Assembly (NCBI RefSeq): GCF_000801335.2
Contig: NZ_JSEH01000013.1
Coordinates: 1-64,000, forward strand
Length of the DNA: 64,000 nt
Direction of reading: 5' to 3'
DNA from: Desulfovibrio sp. TomC
GTDB lineage: Bacteria; Desulfobacterota; Desulfovibrionia; Desulfovibrionales; Desulfovibrionaceae
The notes under the pieces are model-generated. The model did not search any database. It saw only the letters and a list, made by a program, of their open reading frames with translations, and had not been told where the DNA came from. Of the stretch, positions 17,681 to 26,777 are shown one piece after another. Every line of letters begins with the position of its first letter. Positions within the stretch are counted from its first letter, which is position 1. The translations under genes and the position numbers were made by a program.

Positions 17681-18342
17681 GACAGCATCTCTCCATCCTG
17701 CATGCGAAGCACGCGGTCGGCTGTTTGGGATAATTCCAGATCATGGGTGACCATCAGGATGGTCATCCCGTGTTCCTTATGGAGCGTTCCCAGTATCCGC
17801 ATTATGGCTTCACCCGTTTGTGAATCCAGGTTGCCGGTCGGTTCGTCGGCGAAAATGATCTTGGGATTGTTGACAAGGGCGCGGGCTATGGCCACCCGCT
17901 GCTTCTCGCCTCCTGATAAAGCCCCGGGCAGATGGTCCTGGCGATGCTCTAGCTGCATTTGCTGCAGGAGGGATATTGCCCGCTCCCGGCGCTCCTCCTC
18001 CGCCATCTTGACAGGGAAAAGGGGGACGGCCACGTTTTCCCAGGCAGAAAGCGTCGGAATCAACTGGAACGATTGGAAGATGAACCCAATATTGGCCCGT
18101 CGGAAAAGAGCCAATTCGTTTTCCGAGGCGGTGACGATATCCTTGCCGCAAAGGGTGACCTGCCCCGAGGTCGGGTGATCCAACCCGGAGATCAAGGACA
18201 GGAGCGTTGTCTTTCCGCTGCCTGATTTTCCGACCAGACTCACGAACTCCCCAGCTTTCAAGACAAGGGATACGCCTTTTACCACCTCGACGGGTCCGAA
18301 GGTCTTCTTGATATCCGTAGCAGACAGGATGTGATCATTCAT
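17677..18342 (-). CDS. ABC exporter ATPase (LolD/MacB type)
   Basis: 221 residues with all ABC motifs: Walker A GKSGSGKT at 38-45, signature LSGGEKQRVAIARAL near 142, Walker B IIFADEPTGNLD near 165, and a switch histidine in MVTHD. The length and GNLD sequence are typical of the LolD/MacB/FtsE group that partners FtsX-like permeases. It overlaps the upstream permease gene by 8 bp and the downstream thioredoxin-fold gene by 4 bp, indicating translational coupling. It probably energises the permeases encoded on either side. Confidence 0.9.
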   Translation of the reverse strand: MNDHILSATDIKKTFGPVEVVKGVSLVLKAGEFVSLVGKSGSGKTTLLSLISGLDHPTSGQVTLCGKDIVTASENELALFRRANIGFIFQSFQLIPTLSAWENVAVPLFPVKMAEEERRERAISLLQQMQLEHRQDHLPGALSGGEKQRVAIARALVNNPKIIFADEPTGNLDSQTGEAIMRILGTLHKEHGMTILMVTHDLELSQTADRVLRMQDGEMLS

Positions 18343-19585
18343 GGCGAAGAACCTCTGAAGGTTTGATCCGGGTTATGCGCCCGATGCACAGAATGCTGGT
18401 GATGGCGCCGACCAGGAGGGAAAGGACCAGAGCGAAAACGGCAATGGACCAGGAGAGGTTGGCAGGCAGCGCCACGGTTTTAAACACCGGTTCCCCGCCT
18501 CCGGGGAGAAAATGCGGCGTGGGGCTCATCTCCCAGGGGATAGGGATATTGACCTGCTGAAATCCCAAGACGAAGCATACAACCCAGGCGATACCAAGGC
18601 CAAGGAGACCAGCCAGAAAGCATTGGGTCATCGACTCCGCCAAAAGCTGCCCGATGATGTCCCCGTTGGTCCAGCCCAGGCATTTGAGCACGCCGATCTC
18701 CCGGGCTCGTTCCTGAATGCCGCCGGCGATCGTTTTGAAAACCATCAGAAAGGCCACGACCATCACGATCAGCGAGGTCGCCGCAGCGAACTTGTCGGAC
18801 AGGGCGAAGAGATTGCCAAGCTGTCGCAAGAACGACTCCGGGGTCGCGACTGCGGTCTTATCCCCCAGGAGTTGTTTAAGTGCGGCGGCCAGATCGGGAA
18901 TCACTTCCTGATCCGCTGTGACGAAAACAAGATTCACATCCTCGGCGTCAAACGGAGAGACACCCTGGACCTGGGGCGAAGCCTTCGCCATCATTTGCGC
19001 TTGCGCCAGGGGCAGATAGACGTTGGCCACGGCAATCTTGGAGGCGCGCGAAGCATCGACCAGCCCAACGATCGGATAGGGCTTATTTAGGATCGTCACC
19101 ACGCCGCCGACGTCGAGTTGCCGGTCCCGGGCATAGGTTGCATCCACCAGAGTCTGGGGAGCGTTCCCTTCAAGGAACCGACCTTTGGTGACAAAATTTC
19201 GAAGCTTTCCAGGTCCCAAGGGATTTGTCGGATCAAGCCCCATCACCATGGCGAACTGATCCTTGTCAAAGACCCACATCAAAAGCGCCTGCCCAACGGC
19301 ACGGACTCCAGGCATCTGGCGGATTTGCTCCACTTCCTGGCGCCGGATGGTCACGGCCGAGCAGGGAAATACCGCTCCTTGCAGTTCTTGGGGGACATCG
19401 CCGGATCGCTGGATGCTGATGTCGGCTCCGATTTCCTGAAGCGGCATCCGCGCCGCTTCTTTGTACGCCCCGGCCAGGACCTGGAGACCGACCAGAAGGG
19501 CCACTCCCACGCTCAGTCCGAAAATTGCGGTGAGATGCCGTCTCCTTCGCAAGGAAATTTCCCGCCAGACATAGGAAAATCGCAT
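18335..19585 (-). CDS. MacB/LolC-type ABC exporter permease
   Basis: A 416-residue FtsX-family permease: N-terminal helix (about 17-40), periplasmic domain, and three C-terminal helices (about 270-295, 320-350, 380-405). It is a paralogue of the permease at 16019-17260. Its stop overlaps the ATPase start by 8 bp. Together the three genes look like a LolCDE-type complex with two different permease subunits. Confidence 0.87.
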   Translation of the reverse strand: MRFSYVWREISLRRRRHLTAIFGLSVGVALLVGLQVLAGAYKEAARMPLQEIGADISIQRSGDVPQELQGAVFPCSAVTIRRQEVEQIRQMPGVRAVGQALLMWVFDKDQFAMVMGLDPTNPLGPGKLRNFVTKGRFLEGNAPQTLVDATYARDRQLDVGGVVTILNKPYPIVGLVDASRASKIAVANVYLPLAQAQMMAKASPQVQGVSPFDAEDVNLVFVTADQEVIPDLAAALKQLLGDKTAVATPESFLRQLGNLFALSDKFAAATSLIVMVVAFLMVFKTIAGGIQERAREIGVLKCLGWTNGDIIGQLLAESMTQCFLAGLLGLGIAWVVCFVLGFQQVNIPIPWEMSPTPHFLPGGGEPVFKTVALPANLSWSIAVFALVLSLLVGAITSILCIGRITRIKPSEVLRHE

Positions 19586-19606
19586 GGTTGATGGCCTCCA
19601 GGCCGT

Positions 19607-20077
19607 TTATTGGCTACAGGGAAGGTTTTGCTGGATGAAACTTCGGCGCATCACCTGGAAAAATTGCTTCTTTTGATCCTGGTTCAGTATTTGTTTCATT
19701 TGCAGAATATGGTCGAAAACCATTTGCTGCATCGTGGATTGAAGCTCCAAAATACCTTGCCGGACTTGATTGGCTTTGGACATATCCACGTTATCCTGTT
19801 CCATCAGAGACATCATGATGTCACGCTTCCCGTGGATTTCAGTTGATAGCGCGCCAATCTTTTCATGAAACTTTTGCGCCAGGGGTGTTATGGAGGCGAG
19901 CTGGTCGGGAGAGAGACCAAGTAATGCATACAAACGATCATCGTTCGAAACAAGGGGACATCCGTTTGGAGGGGTCACACCTCTTGTCTGAATAAATCTC
20001 AGGCCGAACATGGCGGCAACACCCAAATTCATGGCCAGGGAAGCCGCCAAAACAGAAATCAATATTTTGTTTTTCAT
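19607..20077 (-). CDS. Spy/CpxP-like periplasmic protein
   Basis: 156 residues: a signal-anchor helix (MKNKILISVLAASLAMNLGV), then an all-helical domain with two LTxxQ-like motifs, LSPDQLASI near 54 and LNQDQKKQF near 133, as in Spy, CpxP and CnrX-like periplasmic stress or metal sensors. The helix without an obvious cleavage site suggests it stays membrane-anchored like CnrX. It overlaps the anti-sigma gene by 4 bp, which fits a role as a periplasmic sensor acting on that anti-sigma factor. Metal binding is not demonstrated: there are few histidines. Confidence 0.7.
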   Translation of the reverse strand: MKNKILISVLAASLAMNLGVAAMFGLRFIQTRGVTPPNGCPLVSNDDRLYALLGLSPDQLASITPLAQKFHEKIGALSTEIHGKRDIMMSLMEQDNVDMSKANQVRQGILELQSTMQQMVFDHILQMKQILNQDQKKQFFQVMRRSFIQQNLPCSQ

Positions 20078-20601
20078 TGTTTCACCTGCGTAACTTCACT
20101 TACCAGCACGAAATAACCCTGGGCCAGAGAGCCTCTCGGCGTTGGCGCAAAAACATCCAGCGCGTCCAGGGTCACCGCCTGCTCTTGCGATGTCGCTCCT
20201 GTAGCCAATGGTCCAATCCCCTCTTGCCAAAGACTCCGTCCCATCCAGCCCCCCATCATGAGCCCGAACAGGACCATGGCGGCTATAGCGGCGGGAGCGG
20301 GAAACATATTCGCCAAGGCATTTCGCCAATCGCGATGGCTCGATGGGGATTGCTCGGTGATTTTTCGCATAACCTCCCGAGCGAATTCCGGTCTTGGTTG
20401 CACCGAAATCGAATCGTCCAGGTCCTGCCAGAGTTGCCGCAACTCCACCAAGGCCAGACGGCAGTCCGGGCACTCCTTGAGATGCGCTTCTATTGCCAGA
20501 AACCAATCAAACGATACTTCGCCGTCTGCAAAGGCTGACAGCTTCCTGCGAACCGAGGCGCAGTCTTTTTTTGAGGCTGTTGGCTTGTTCATACCGTTCA
20601 C
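20074..20601 (-). CDS. Zinc-finger anti-sigma factor (zf-HC2)
   Basis: 175 residues. The cytoplasmic N-terminus has the anti-sigma zinc motif: an upstream C (KKDCASVR) and H-x3-C-x2-C (HLKECPDC near 44-51). One membrane helix lies at about 106-125 and a periplasmic tail follows. This architecture sequesters an ECF sigma factor at the membrane until a periplasmic signal arrives. The presumed partner sigma factor is the first gene of the same operon (23837-24430), separated from it by three transporter genes, an unusual spacing. Confidence 0.82.
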   Translation of the reverse strand: MNGMNKPTASKKDCASVRRKLSAFADGEVSFDWFLAIEAHLKECPDCRLALVELRQLWQDLDDSISVQPRPEFAREVMRKITEQSPSSHRDWRNALANMFPAPAAIAAMVLFGLMMGGWMGRSLWQEGIGPLATGATSQEQAVTLDALDVFAPTPRGSLAQGYFVLVSEVTQVKQ

Positions 20602-20619
20602 TCCGTTTGTCGGGGCTGC

Positions 20620-21309
20620 TCAATGCACTTCATGGGTGATCCGGCCATCACGAACTTCAAATATTCTGTCGAACCCCTCGACCATGCGGTGGTCATGGGT
20701 AACAACCAGGATGGCTGATCGGTTTTCCACAGCCAATTTTTTAAGGAGCGCCATGACGTTGTGGCCGTTTTCTGTGTCTAGGGCGGCGGTTGGTTCGTCA
20801 GCCAGGATCACCTTGGGCCGGTTGGCCAGCGCCCGGGCGATGGCAACGCGTTGCGACTCACCGCCAGAAAGGGCGGTTGGGTAGTTGTTCAGCCGATGTC
20901 CCAGATTCAGTGCTGACAGCAATTCTGCCGCCCGCTCCTTGGCTTCCTTACGGGGGATGTGATTGATTTCGAGCGCAACCATCACGTTTTCCATGGCGGT
21001 CAAAAAAGGGATAAGGTTGTGCGATTGAAAGATGAATCCAAGTTTCTCCCGCCGGATGCGTTTGAGATCCTGGCCCGGCGTCCAACCATTCGCGGCAACG
21101 ACTGTCCCGTCAATGACCACCCGGCCACAGGTGGGTTCATTGATAAGCCCGATGGCGGTCAGAAGCGTCGTTTTCCCAGAGCCGGACGGACCGAGAATGG
21201 CCACCAGTTCTCCAGGCGCGACCTGGAACGTGGCGTCCGCGATAGCCGTCACCTCTGTCTCGCCCTTGCCGTAGATTTTCGTCAGACTTTCGATCTCGAC
21301 CGCGTACAT
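20620..21309 (-). CDS. ABC exporter ATPase (DevA/MacB type)
   Basis: 229 residues with Walker A GPSGSGKT (about 39-46), signature LSGGESQRVAIARAL, Walker B VILADEPTAALD and switch VVTHD. It follows the DevC-like permease gene by 3 bp, so adaptor, permease and ATPase form a DevBCA-like tripartite exporter. Such systems export glycolipids, peptides or other compounds through a TolC-type channel, which is not encoded here. Confidence 0.9.
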   Translation of the reverse strand: MYAVEIESLTKIYGKGETEVTAIADATFQVAPGELVAILGPSGSGKTTLLTAIGLINEPTCGRVVIDGTVVAANGWTPGQDLKRIRREKLGFIFQSHNLIPFLTAMENVMVALEINHIPRKEAKERAAELLSALNLGHRLNNYPTALSGGESQRVAIARALANRPKVILADEPTAALDTENGHNVMALLKKLAVENRSAILVVTHDHRMVEGFDRIFEVRDGRITHEVH

Positions 21310-21312
21310 GGA

Positions 21313-22515
21313 CTAGCCTCCCAGGGCTTCCGCCGGTTCGACCCGCATGGCCTTGCGGATGCCGACCAAGCTTGAAATGGTGCAAATGGCCAGGATGAGG
21401 ACAAAGAGTCCTTGGAGGTCAGAAGCCTCCAGAACGATGCGGCGCGGGAATTTTTCATAGGTCAAGGTGATCAGGGCATAGCCGATGCCGTAGGCCAGTA
21501 CCCCCATGAGCAAGGACTGCTCCAGGATCATACCCACAATCACCCCATTGGGAGAACCAATGAGCTTGAGTGTGGCGATGACCCGAATCTTGTCGATGGT
21601 CGAGGTGTAGATAATAAGCGAAATGATGACCGCCGAGATAACCAGCAGGATAATCCGAAAGAGACCCAGCTGCATTCGCGCCTTTTCGATCAGGCCCATC
21701 GTCAGGATGCGGGTTTGTTCGGCTTCGGACATGGCCCGGTAGTGATTCCAGCGACTGATCCGTTCCTGCACGGCTTCCAGATCCGCCCCCGGGGCGAGCC
21801 GGGCCACCACGGTGTTCACCACGTGGGTCGATCCGGTGATGCCGGAAATAACCGAGGCCATGGCTGCAGCCTGGGGAGGAGAAAGTGTCTTAATGTCGCT
21901 TAGGGTCGCAGCATTCCTTGCCCGATCATTGCGAATGGCATTATTGTCTTTCTTGAATTGAATATCCTGGGCATCAGACAAGCTCACGTAAGCAAGGGGA
22001 TCTCCACCGGAAGAGACCATTTTCCCGGTTATGCCGACCACCGTATAGTCATGCAGGCCGAGATGGATTGTCTCGCCAAGCTTCATCTGCATCCCCTGAG
22101 CAACCACCATCTCGTAATGCTTCTGTCGAATGCCCCGGCCAGCCAGGATAGCCGGAGGGCCGCCAAGGCCTTGCAAGTCGTAGCCGACCAGGAAGAACCG
22201 GAACAACTTGCCTTGGCGATCAACCTGAATGGTCTGGAAGGATAAAGGCGAGGCCTCGGCCACGCCGGGAACGGCGGCAATGCGGTATTTCAGGTCTTCT
22301 GGTACGCGGGAATTTTCAGCGAACGGGCCATTGGTGTCCTGCTGCACCACCCAGATGTCCGCTGCTGTGGCCTCGCTGATGGACATGGCGTCGGCAAACA
22401 GGCCGCGATAGATGCCGCCCATGCTCATCACCACGCCGATGAGCAACCCGAGGCCCAGGGAAGTCAGGATGAAACGCCCTTTATTGTAACGGATATCGCG
22501 TACGGCCAGATTCAT
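21313..22515 (-). CDS. DevC-like ABC exporter permease
   Basis: A 400-residue FtsX-superfamily permease: N-terminal helix (about 17-37), periplasmic domain, and C-terminal helices near 285-310, 330-355 and 365-390. It resembles the DevC subfamily in order and context (adaptor gene upstream overlapping by 4 bp, ATPase gene 3 bp downstream). It differs clearly from the two other permeases in the operon, so it forms a separate exporter. Confidence 0.85.
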   Translation of the reverse strand: MNLAVRDIRYNKGRFILTSLGLGLLIGVVMSMGGIYRGLFADAMSISEATAADIWVVQQDTNGPFAENSRVPEDLKYRIAAVPGVAEASPLSFQTIQVDRQGKLFRFFLVGYDLQGLGGPPAILAGRGIRQKHYEMVVAQGMQMKLGETIHLGLHDYTVVGITGKMVSSGGDPLAYVSLSDAQDIQFKKDNNAIRNDRARNAATLSDIKTLSPPQAAAMASVISGITGSTHVVNTVVARLAPGADLEAVQERISRWNHYRAMSEAEQTRILTMGLIEKARMQLGLFRIILLVISAVIISLIIYTSTIDKIRVIATLKLIGSPNGVIVGMILEQSLLMGVLAYGIGYALITLTYEKFPRRIVLEASDLQGLFVLILAICTISSLVGIRKAMRVEPAEALGG

Positions 22516-23669
22516 TGCAACACCTTGGCCCGCTGTCCATCTGCAAACGCACTCATGGCCTGCGTTGGAGCGACCACGATCTGCTCGCCCTCCTCAAGGC
22601 CGCTTCGCACCTCCACGAAATCTCGCCGGTCCTCAATGCCTATGTCCACGGCCTTGAAACCAAGCCGACCGTCCTTGAGAACCCATACCCCGCGTGTCTT
22701 ACCGCGTGAGGCAATCGCTACGGAGGGAAGCGACGGGACGCTGTTTTTCGCACCGGTCACAAGGAACACGTCGGCCTGCTCTCCCAACCGGAAGTGTTCA
22801 ATGGGTGGTTCAAATATCACATCCACTTCGGATTCCTCGGTGACCCGGTCGCTTTGCCGGCCAATCCGGGCAACCCGCCCTGGAAACTGCTCGCCAGGGG
22901 CGCTCCGCAACGTGATGATAGCGGCGTTTCCGACCCGCACCCCAGCCATGTGCGATTCGTCGACATTGGCTTTGATCCATACCGTCCTGGGGTCCGTGAA
23001 CTGAAAGATGGTCTGTCCCGGAGTCACGATGGCCCCCTGTTCCAAGTCCCTGGACAGGATCAATCCATCACTGGGGGCGTATATCCGGGCATCTGCGAGT
23101 TTCGCTTGAGCAAACCTCTGGCTGGCTGTACCCAGTTTCTCGTCCATCCGGGCCGATTCAAGGGCGGCATGAGCCCGACTGACTTCTTCTTTCGCTACCT
23201 GGAAAGCAACTTGAAGCTCTTCTGTATCTTTTTTGGGAACATAATCCTTCTCCAGCAGACGTTCGAAGCGTTCGGCGTTTTTTTTCGCCAAATCCACATT
23301 GGCCAGGGCCTTTTGCAAAGTGGCTGCTTCAACGTTTTGGGCTGCCTGGGCCTTAAGCACAGAAGCCTCGGCTTGGCGCACCTGCTCGGACAAATCGTCG
23401 TTTTCCAACCGGGCCAGCAGCGAGCCCTGCTTGACCAGGTCTCCTTGGTCTGCCTGGAGTTCGACAATCTTCCCCGTGATCTTGCTGGAAATCCCCACGA
23501 CAATCTTGGCCTCGACCGTTCCATTGCCATAAACCTGTGCCGTCAGATCCCGGCTGACGAGCTTGGTGACCTTAACGGAAACGGGCGCAAAAATGGTTGT
23601 CTTCACCAAAACAGCCGTTGCCACAAGAGCGGCCGCCGCAATCCAATACTTTTTGCCGGGTCGTTGCAT
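22512..23669 (-). CDS. HlyD/DevB-type periplasmic adaptor
   Basis: 385 residues: N-terminal membrane anchor (about 10-30), a lipoyl-like half (about 60-95), a helical hairpin (about 100-185, rich in A, K, E and Q), the second lipoyl half with SDGLILSRDLEQGAIVTPG, a beta-barrel domain and a C-terminal membrane-proximal domain. It would link the DevC-like permease to an outer-membrane channel. It is the only adaptor in the operon. Confidence 0.88.
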   Translation of the reverse strand: MQRPGKKYWIAAAALVATAVLVKTTIFAPVSVKVTKLVSRDLTAQVYGNGTVEAKIVVGISSKITGKIVELQADQGDLVKQGSLLARLENDDLSEQVRQAEASVLKAQAAQNVEAATLQKALANVDLAKKNAERFERLLEKDYVPKKDTEELQVAFQVAKEEVSRAHAALESARMDEKLGTASQRFAQAKLADARIYAPSDGLILSRDLEQGAIVTPGQTIFQFTDPRTVWIKANVDESHMAGVRVGNAAIITLRSAPGEQFPGRVARIGRQSDRVTEESEVDVIFEPPIEHFRLGEQADVFLVTGAKNSVPSLPSVAIASRGKTRGVWVLKDGRLGFKAVDIGIEDRRDFVEVRSGLEEGEQIVVAPTQAMSAFADGQRAKVLQ

Positions 23670-23836
23670 GGGTACGATTCCTCAAACCGGTTGGTCAGGC
23701 AGCAGCCTGAACGCCAAGGACAGAAAGGGGCATGACCGCGCCAAGCCCGATGCCAAAGGAGCCACTACCATTGGCCGGGACTGACTTTTGGCCGCTCCTC
23801 AAAAGTGGAACCGGCGAAAGAGAAAAAACCTGCGGT

Positions 23837-24430
23837 TTATTTGTGGTGGGCGGCCAATTTTTTTAAAAGACTGGCTTTGGCCCTGGCCAGGAGGGCATCC
23901 ACGGCAGGGACCGAGCAGTCCAGAATGGCCGCAATTTCCTGGTAGGACAATTCTTCATACCGCCTAAGCACCAGGGCCAGCCGCTGGTTGTTGGGCAATG
24001 ACCGGATGGCGGCCAGGACCAGCTGACTTTGCTCCGCCTGGAGGAGCGCGTCTTCTGGCGAGGATGTGGGGACGATGGGTTCGGGGAATTCCGGAGCGGC
24101 AGCGTCACCGGCAGTCCAGAATGATCCGATGAGCCGGATATGACGTCGCCACAGCGATTGCGCTTCGCTACGGCAACAGTTTGCGGTCACCGTGTACAGC
24201 CATGTGGTGAATTTGGCTGTCGGGACGTAGTTCCCGCAATGACGCCAAACTCGCAGAAAGACTTCCTGGGCCAGATCATTGGCCACGTCTTCTTTTCCGA
24301 AAAATCGATAGATGATTCTGAAAACGGAGGCCTCATGGCGACGGATCAGGCAGGTGAAGGCCATCCTGTCGCCATCCTGCACCAAAGACATGAGTTCTTC
24401 GCTGGACAGGCCAGTGCAATCTTTTTTCAC
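23837..24430 (-). CDS. ECF-family RNA polymerase sigma factor
   Basis: 197 residues. Sigma region 2 (about 20-90) includes DVANDLAQEVFLRVWR, a linker follows, and region 4 (about 125-190) has the helix-turn-helix RYEELSYQEIAAILDCSVPAVDALLARAK. There are no region 1 or 3 domains, as expected for ECF sigma factors. It is the first complete gene of the operon and probably directs transcription of the operon itself; its cognate anti-sigma is likely the zf-HC2 protein at 20074-20601. A 167-bp gap separates it from the adaptor gene. Confidence 0.92.
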   Translation of the reverse strand: MKKDCTGLSSEELMSLVQDGDRMAFTCLIRRHEASVFRIIYRFFGKEDVANDLAQEVFLRVWRHCGNYVPTAKFTTWLYTVTANCCRSEAQSLWRRHIRLIGSFWTAGDAAAPEFPEPIVPTSSPEDALLQAEQSQLVLAAIRSLPNNQRLALVLRRYEELSYQEIAAILDCSVPAVDALLARAKASLLKKLAAHHK

Positions 24431-24472
24431 GATGTTCTACATGTGCTCGCATCGCTGCAGAACATCAATGGC

Positions 24473-24664
24473 TCAAAATAGGACCAGGGACAGGCCCATT
24501 CCGGTCAAGACCACCCAAAGCACGTCGACATTGCGCCGCAGGGCCGCAAACGCGGCTGCACCGAGCAAGGCGGCAGGACTGTCCAGGGGACGACAAGGCA
24601 CCGTGTACCGGTGATGGCGGCCATCAGTCCTGCCCGCGTAGCTAATCGGCACGGTGGCCAGGCT
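24473..24664 (-). pseudogene. C-terminal remnant of a membrane protein, chromate-transporter-like
   Basis: On the minus strand one frame reads without a stop through roughly 60 codons and ends in RRNVDVLWVVLTGMGLSLVLF, a terminal hydrophobic helix. The position and composition resemble the C-terminal end of ChrA-family chromate transporters. No start codon or ribosome site is present and the rest of the gene is missing; the DNA upstream is AT-rich and unrelated. It ends 43 bp before the ECF sigma gene. Family assignment is tentative. Confidence 0.35.
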
Positions 24665-24816
24665 CGCTGACGGCGTTTTTTTTCAGGATGCATCTGACAT
24701 ATCCAAATGTCCAACCAGGAACTTTTTGAACAAAAAATATAAATATTACAATGAATTGCGGCAATGCCCCCCCCTCGCCAAGGAGCAAAAATCGTTCTTG
24801 GCCAGCCATCTTAGTG

Positions 24817-24853
24817 CAAAAAACGAAAGGCCCCGACTGTAGAAGCCGGGGCC
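24817..24853 (-). terminator. Intrinsic terminator (minus strand)
   Basis: GGCCCCG (24829-24835) pairs with CGGGGCC (24847-24853). Read on the minus strand the stem is followed by a T-rich run (24817-24828). No intact gene ends just upstream on that strand, so it may terminate a lost gene or a small RNA. A short minus-strand frame ending at about 24880 (…STLLVEAATTTH) may be the tail of such a lost gene. Confidence 0.55.
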
Positions 24854-25197
24854 AGTAAAGTTGCGATGTAAAAATGACTAATGGGTTGTTGTGGCGGCCT
24901 CGACTAAGAGTGTAGAGCTCGTGTTTACCACACGTGGAGTTTGCCAGATTGTATTTGTTGCTGGCCTCTAAGTGCTCTACTGCGAGGGAGACTGTCCGAC
25001 ATTTAATTCACCCAATGGCATTCCCTCCGTTAAGATTGCAGACAACCTTCACAAAGGACACGACTAAGATATAGGGCCGGGCCGCAACTCTGTCTAGTGC
25101 TTTTTTTGAGGTGGATTCAAAAGAATCACCGTGAATTCAGGCAGTCTGGGAAAAGCTCAATAAGTTCGCTGAGAAATTTGTGCGCATTCCCTGCCGA

Positions 25198-25390
25198 CAG
25201 GCCAAGCCCACGGGAAATTGTGCTTTCAGCCTAGGGGGTCCATCCTGGAGCGGGGATGGGACCGGGGGCAAAGGCCCCAGGGCCAGGAAAACGGTCCAGG
25301 AAGGGGGCGTAGGTTGCGAATTCAGGGGGGGGGCGGCCGGGGCGGCGCTGGGGGAGAGGACGAGCTGGTCCAGGAAGACCAATGGGGCCG
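25198..25390 (+). repeat. G-rich dispersed repeat, copy A
   Basis: Aligns with 27329-27510. Shared blocks include GCTTTCAGCC, a 24-nt identical block starting CTGGAGCGGGGATGGGACCG (25244-25267), and AGGAAGGGGGCGTAGG. Both copies have the same orientation. Long open frames here are composition artefacts. Confidence 0.65.
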
Positions 25391-25537
25391 GGTAAATTCC
25401 CAGCCACTTTGAATCGCTCCGGCTGTTCCTGCGTCAAACACTGCATCAGGGTCAGTCTTCGATGCCCGTGCCAATGAACCAAATTGTTAAAGTAAGGCTC
25501 AGATCATTTAAAAACCGAGATGAAAAACCCTAACCTT

Positions 25538-25999
25538 TTATCTTGCTATCAATGGAAGAGAACGATCCTTGACAACGTTTTTCATTACGAGAGTCGATGT
25601 AAGTCGCTGAACGCTTGGCAGGGTAGAAAGGTGTTCGTCGTAAAGCCGTTGAAAAGAAGGGAGGTCACAAGTTACAATATTCAGGAGATAGTCGAGGTCT
25701 CCAAAGAGACGCTGTGCGTCAATCACTTCCGGAACTTTCATGACTGCATCTTCGAACGATTCGACGGCTTGGCGATTACCCTCACGCAAAGTAACAAAAA
25801 CGAGGGCGGAAAAATTCAGACCTAGCGCACCGGGGTCAAGATGTGCGCGATACCCTTTTATCACACCTGACTGCTCAAGCGCGCGTATGCGGCGATGGCA
25901 TGGAGAAAGGCTTAGCCCAACCCTGTCGGCCAACTCAGTGACTGAGAGGCGACCGTCGAGCTGAATCTCCGCAAGAATTTTTCTATCAATCTCGTCCAT
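25538..25999 (-). CDS. Lrp/AsnC-family transcriptional regulator
   Basis: 153 residues from the ATG at 25999, which has a GGAAGGA site 8-9 nt upstream; the longer frame to 26050 adds an unlikely leader. The N-terminal helix-turn-helix reads MDEIDRKILAEIQLDGRLSVTELADRVGLS, followed by PCHRRIRALEQSGVI, and a C-terminal RAM ligand domain contains GDLDYLL. Such proteins sense amino acids and often control a neighbouring divergent amino-acid exporter. Here a LysE-family exporter gene starts 117 bp away in the opposite direction, so the 26000-26115 gap probably holds the operator. Confidence 0.9.
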   Translation of the reverse strand: MDEIDRKILAEIQLDGRLSVTELADRVGLSLSPCHRRIRALEQSGVIKGYRAHLDPGALGLNFSALVFVTLREGNRQAVESFEDAVMKVPEVIDAQRLFGDLDYLLNIVTCDLPSFQRLYDEHLSTLPSVQRLTSTLVMKNVVKDRSLPLIAR

Positions 26000-26115
26000 T
26001 CGAATAATCCTTCCAAAATTTTCTCCATTAAAGGGAAAAATTGCAAGCACATTCTAATTAAATCAGCATATCCTTTGGCCAGTTTACGACTCCATTACAG
26101 CATAGGAGTTCAGAC

Positions 26116-26739
26116 ATGGCTATAGGAATTCTCGCGGCATTCTGGGCTGTTTCATTTCTGCTGGTGATATCACCAGGGATGGATTGGGCATACACAATCT
26201 CAGCTGGGATGCGCGGTCGGATGGTTTTACCAGCCGTGATCGGGTTATTAATCGGCTATTTGATCATTACAGCAATCATCGCAGTTGGCTTTGGAGTGTT
26301 AATTTCGCAGAATGTTATTATCATGACAAGTATAACGGCTTTAGGAACTATATATCTGCTATGGCTTGGAATAAATACGCTGCGTCATCCTTCTGTCCCT
26401 CAAGTTGGTGAGGCGCAAGAATCCGATTCATGGTCACGCTGGGCAATAAGGGGCGTTGGTGTGAGCGGCCTAAACCCCAAAGGGTTCATACTATTCTTCG
26501 CACTTCTTCCACAGTTCACCGATCCAGCAGCCTCTTGGCCTATCGCTGCTCAGATCATGGCACTAGGAATTGTTCACATTATCAGCTGCGGCGTCATTTA
26601 TTTACTTGTCGGCTATTGTTCAAAAGCAGTTCTACAAACGAGTCCTCGCGCTGCACGAATAGTGAGTCAATTTTCTGGGGCTTCGATGACTGCTATCGCA
26701 CTATTGCTATTTGCTGATCAAATCTTGCGTCACTCTTGA
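26116..26739 (+). CDS. LysE/RhtB-family amino-acid exporter
   Basis: 207 residues with about six membrane helices. The N-terminus (AFWAVSFLLVISPGMDWAYTISAGMRG) carries the family's P-G-P-like SPGMD motif, and the middle has SGLNPKGFILFFALLPQF, typical of RhtB/LysE proteins. It would export an amino acid under control of the divergent Lrp-type regulator. A GGAGTT site precedes the start. The gene is AT-rich relative to the flanks, consistent with acquisition by transfer. Confidence 0.9.
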   Translation: MAIGILAAFWAVSFLLVISPGMDWAYTISAGMRGRMVLPAVIGLLIGYLIITAIIAVGFGVLISQNVIIMTSITALGTIYLLWLGINTLRHPSVPQVGEAQESDSWSRWAIRGVGVSGLNPKGFILFFALLPQFTDPAASWPIAAQIMALGIVHIISCGVIYLLVGYCSKAVLQTSPRAARIVSQFSGASMTAIALLLFADQILRHS

Positions 26740-26777
26740 CCTCTTGATTAACTTCAGAACTAAACGAAGGAGGAAAC

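Larger units (their letters stand above)
24431..25537. other. Gene-poor, partly AT-rich stretch
   Basis: Holds the chromate-transporter-like remnant, a minus-strand terminator, an AT-rich segment (24690-25140) with no gene I can support, and the first G-rich repeat. Confidence 0.45.
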
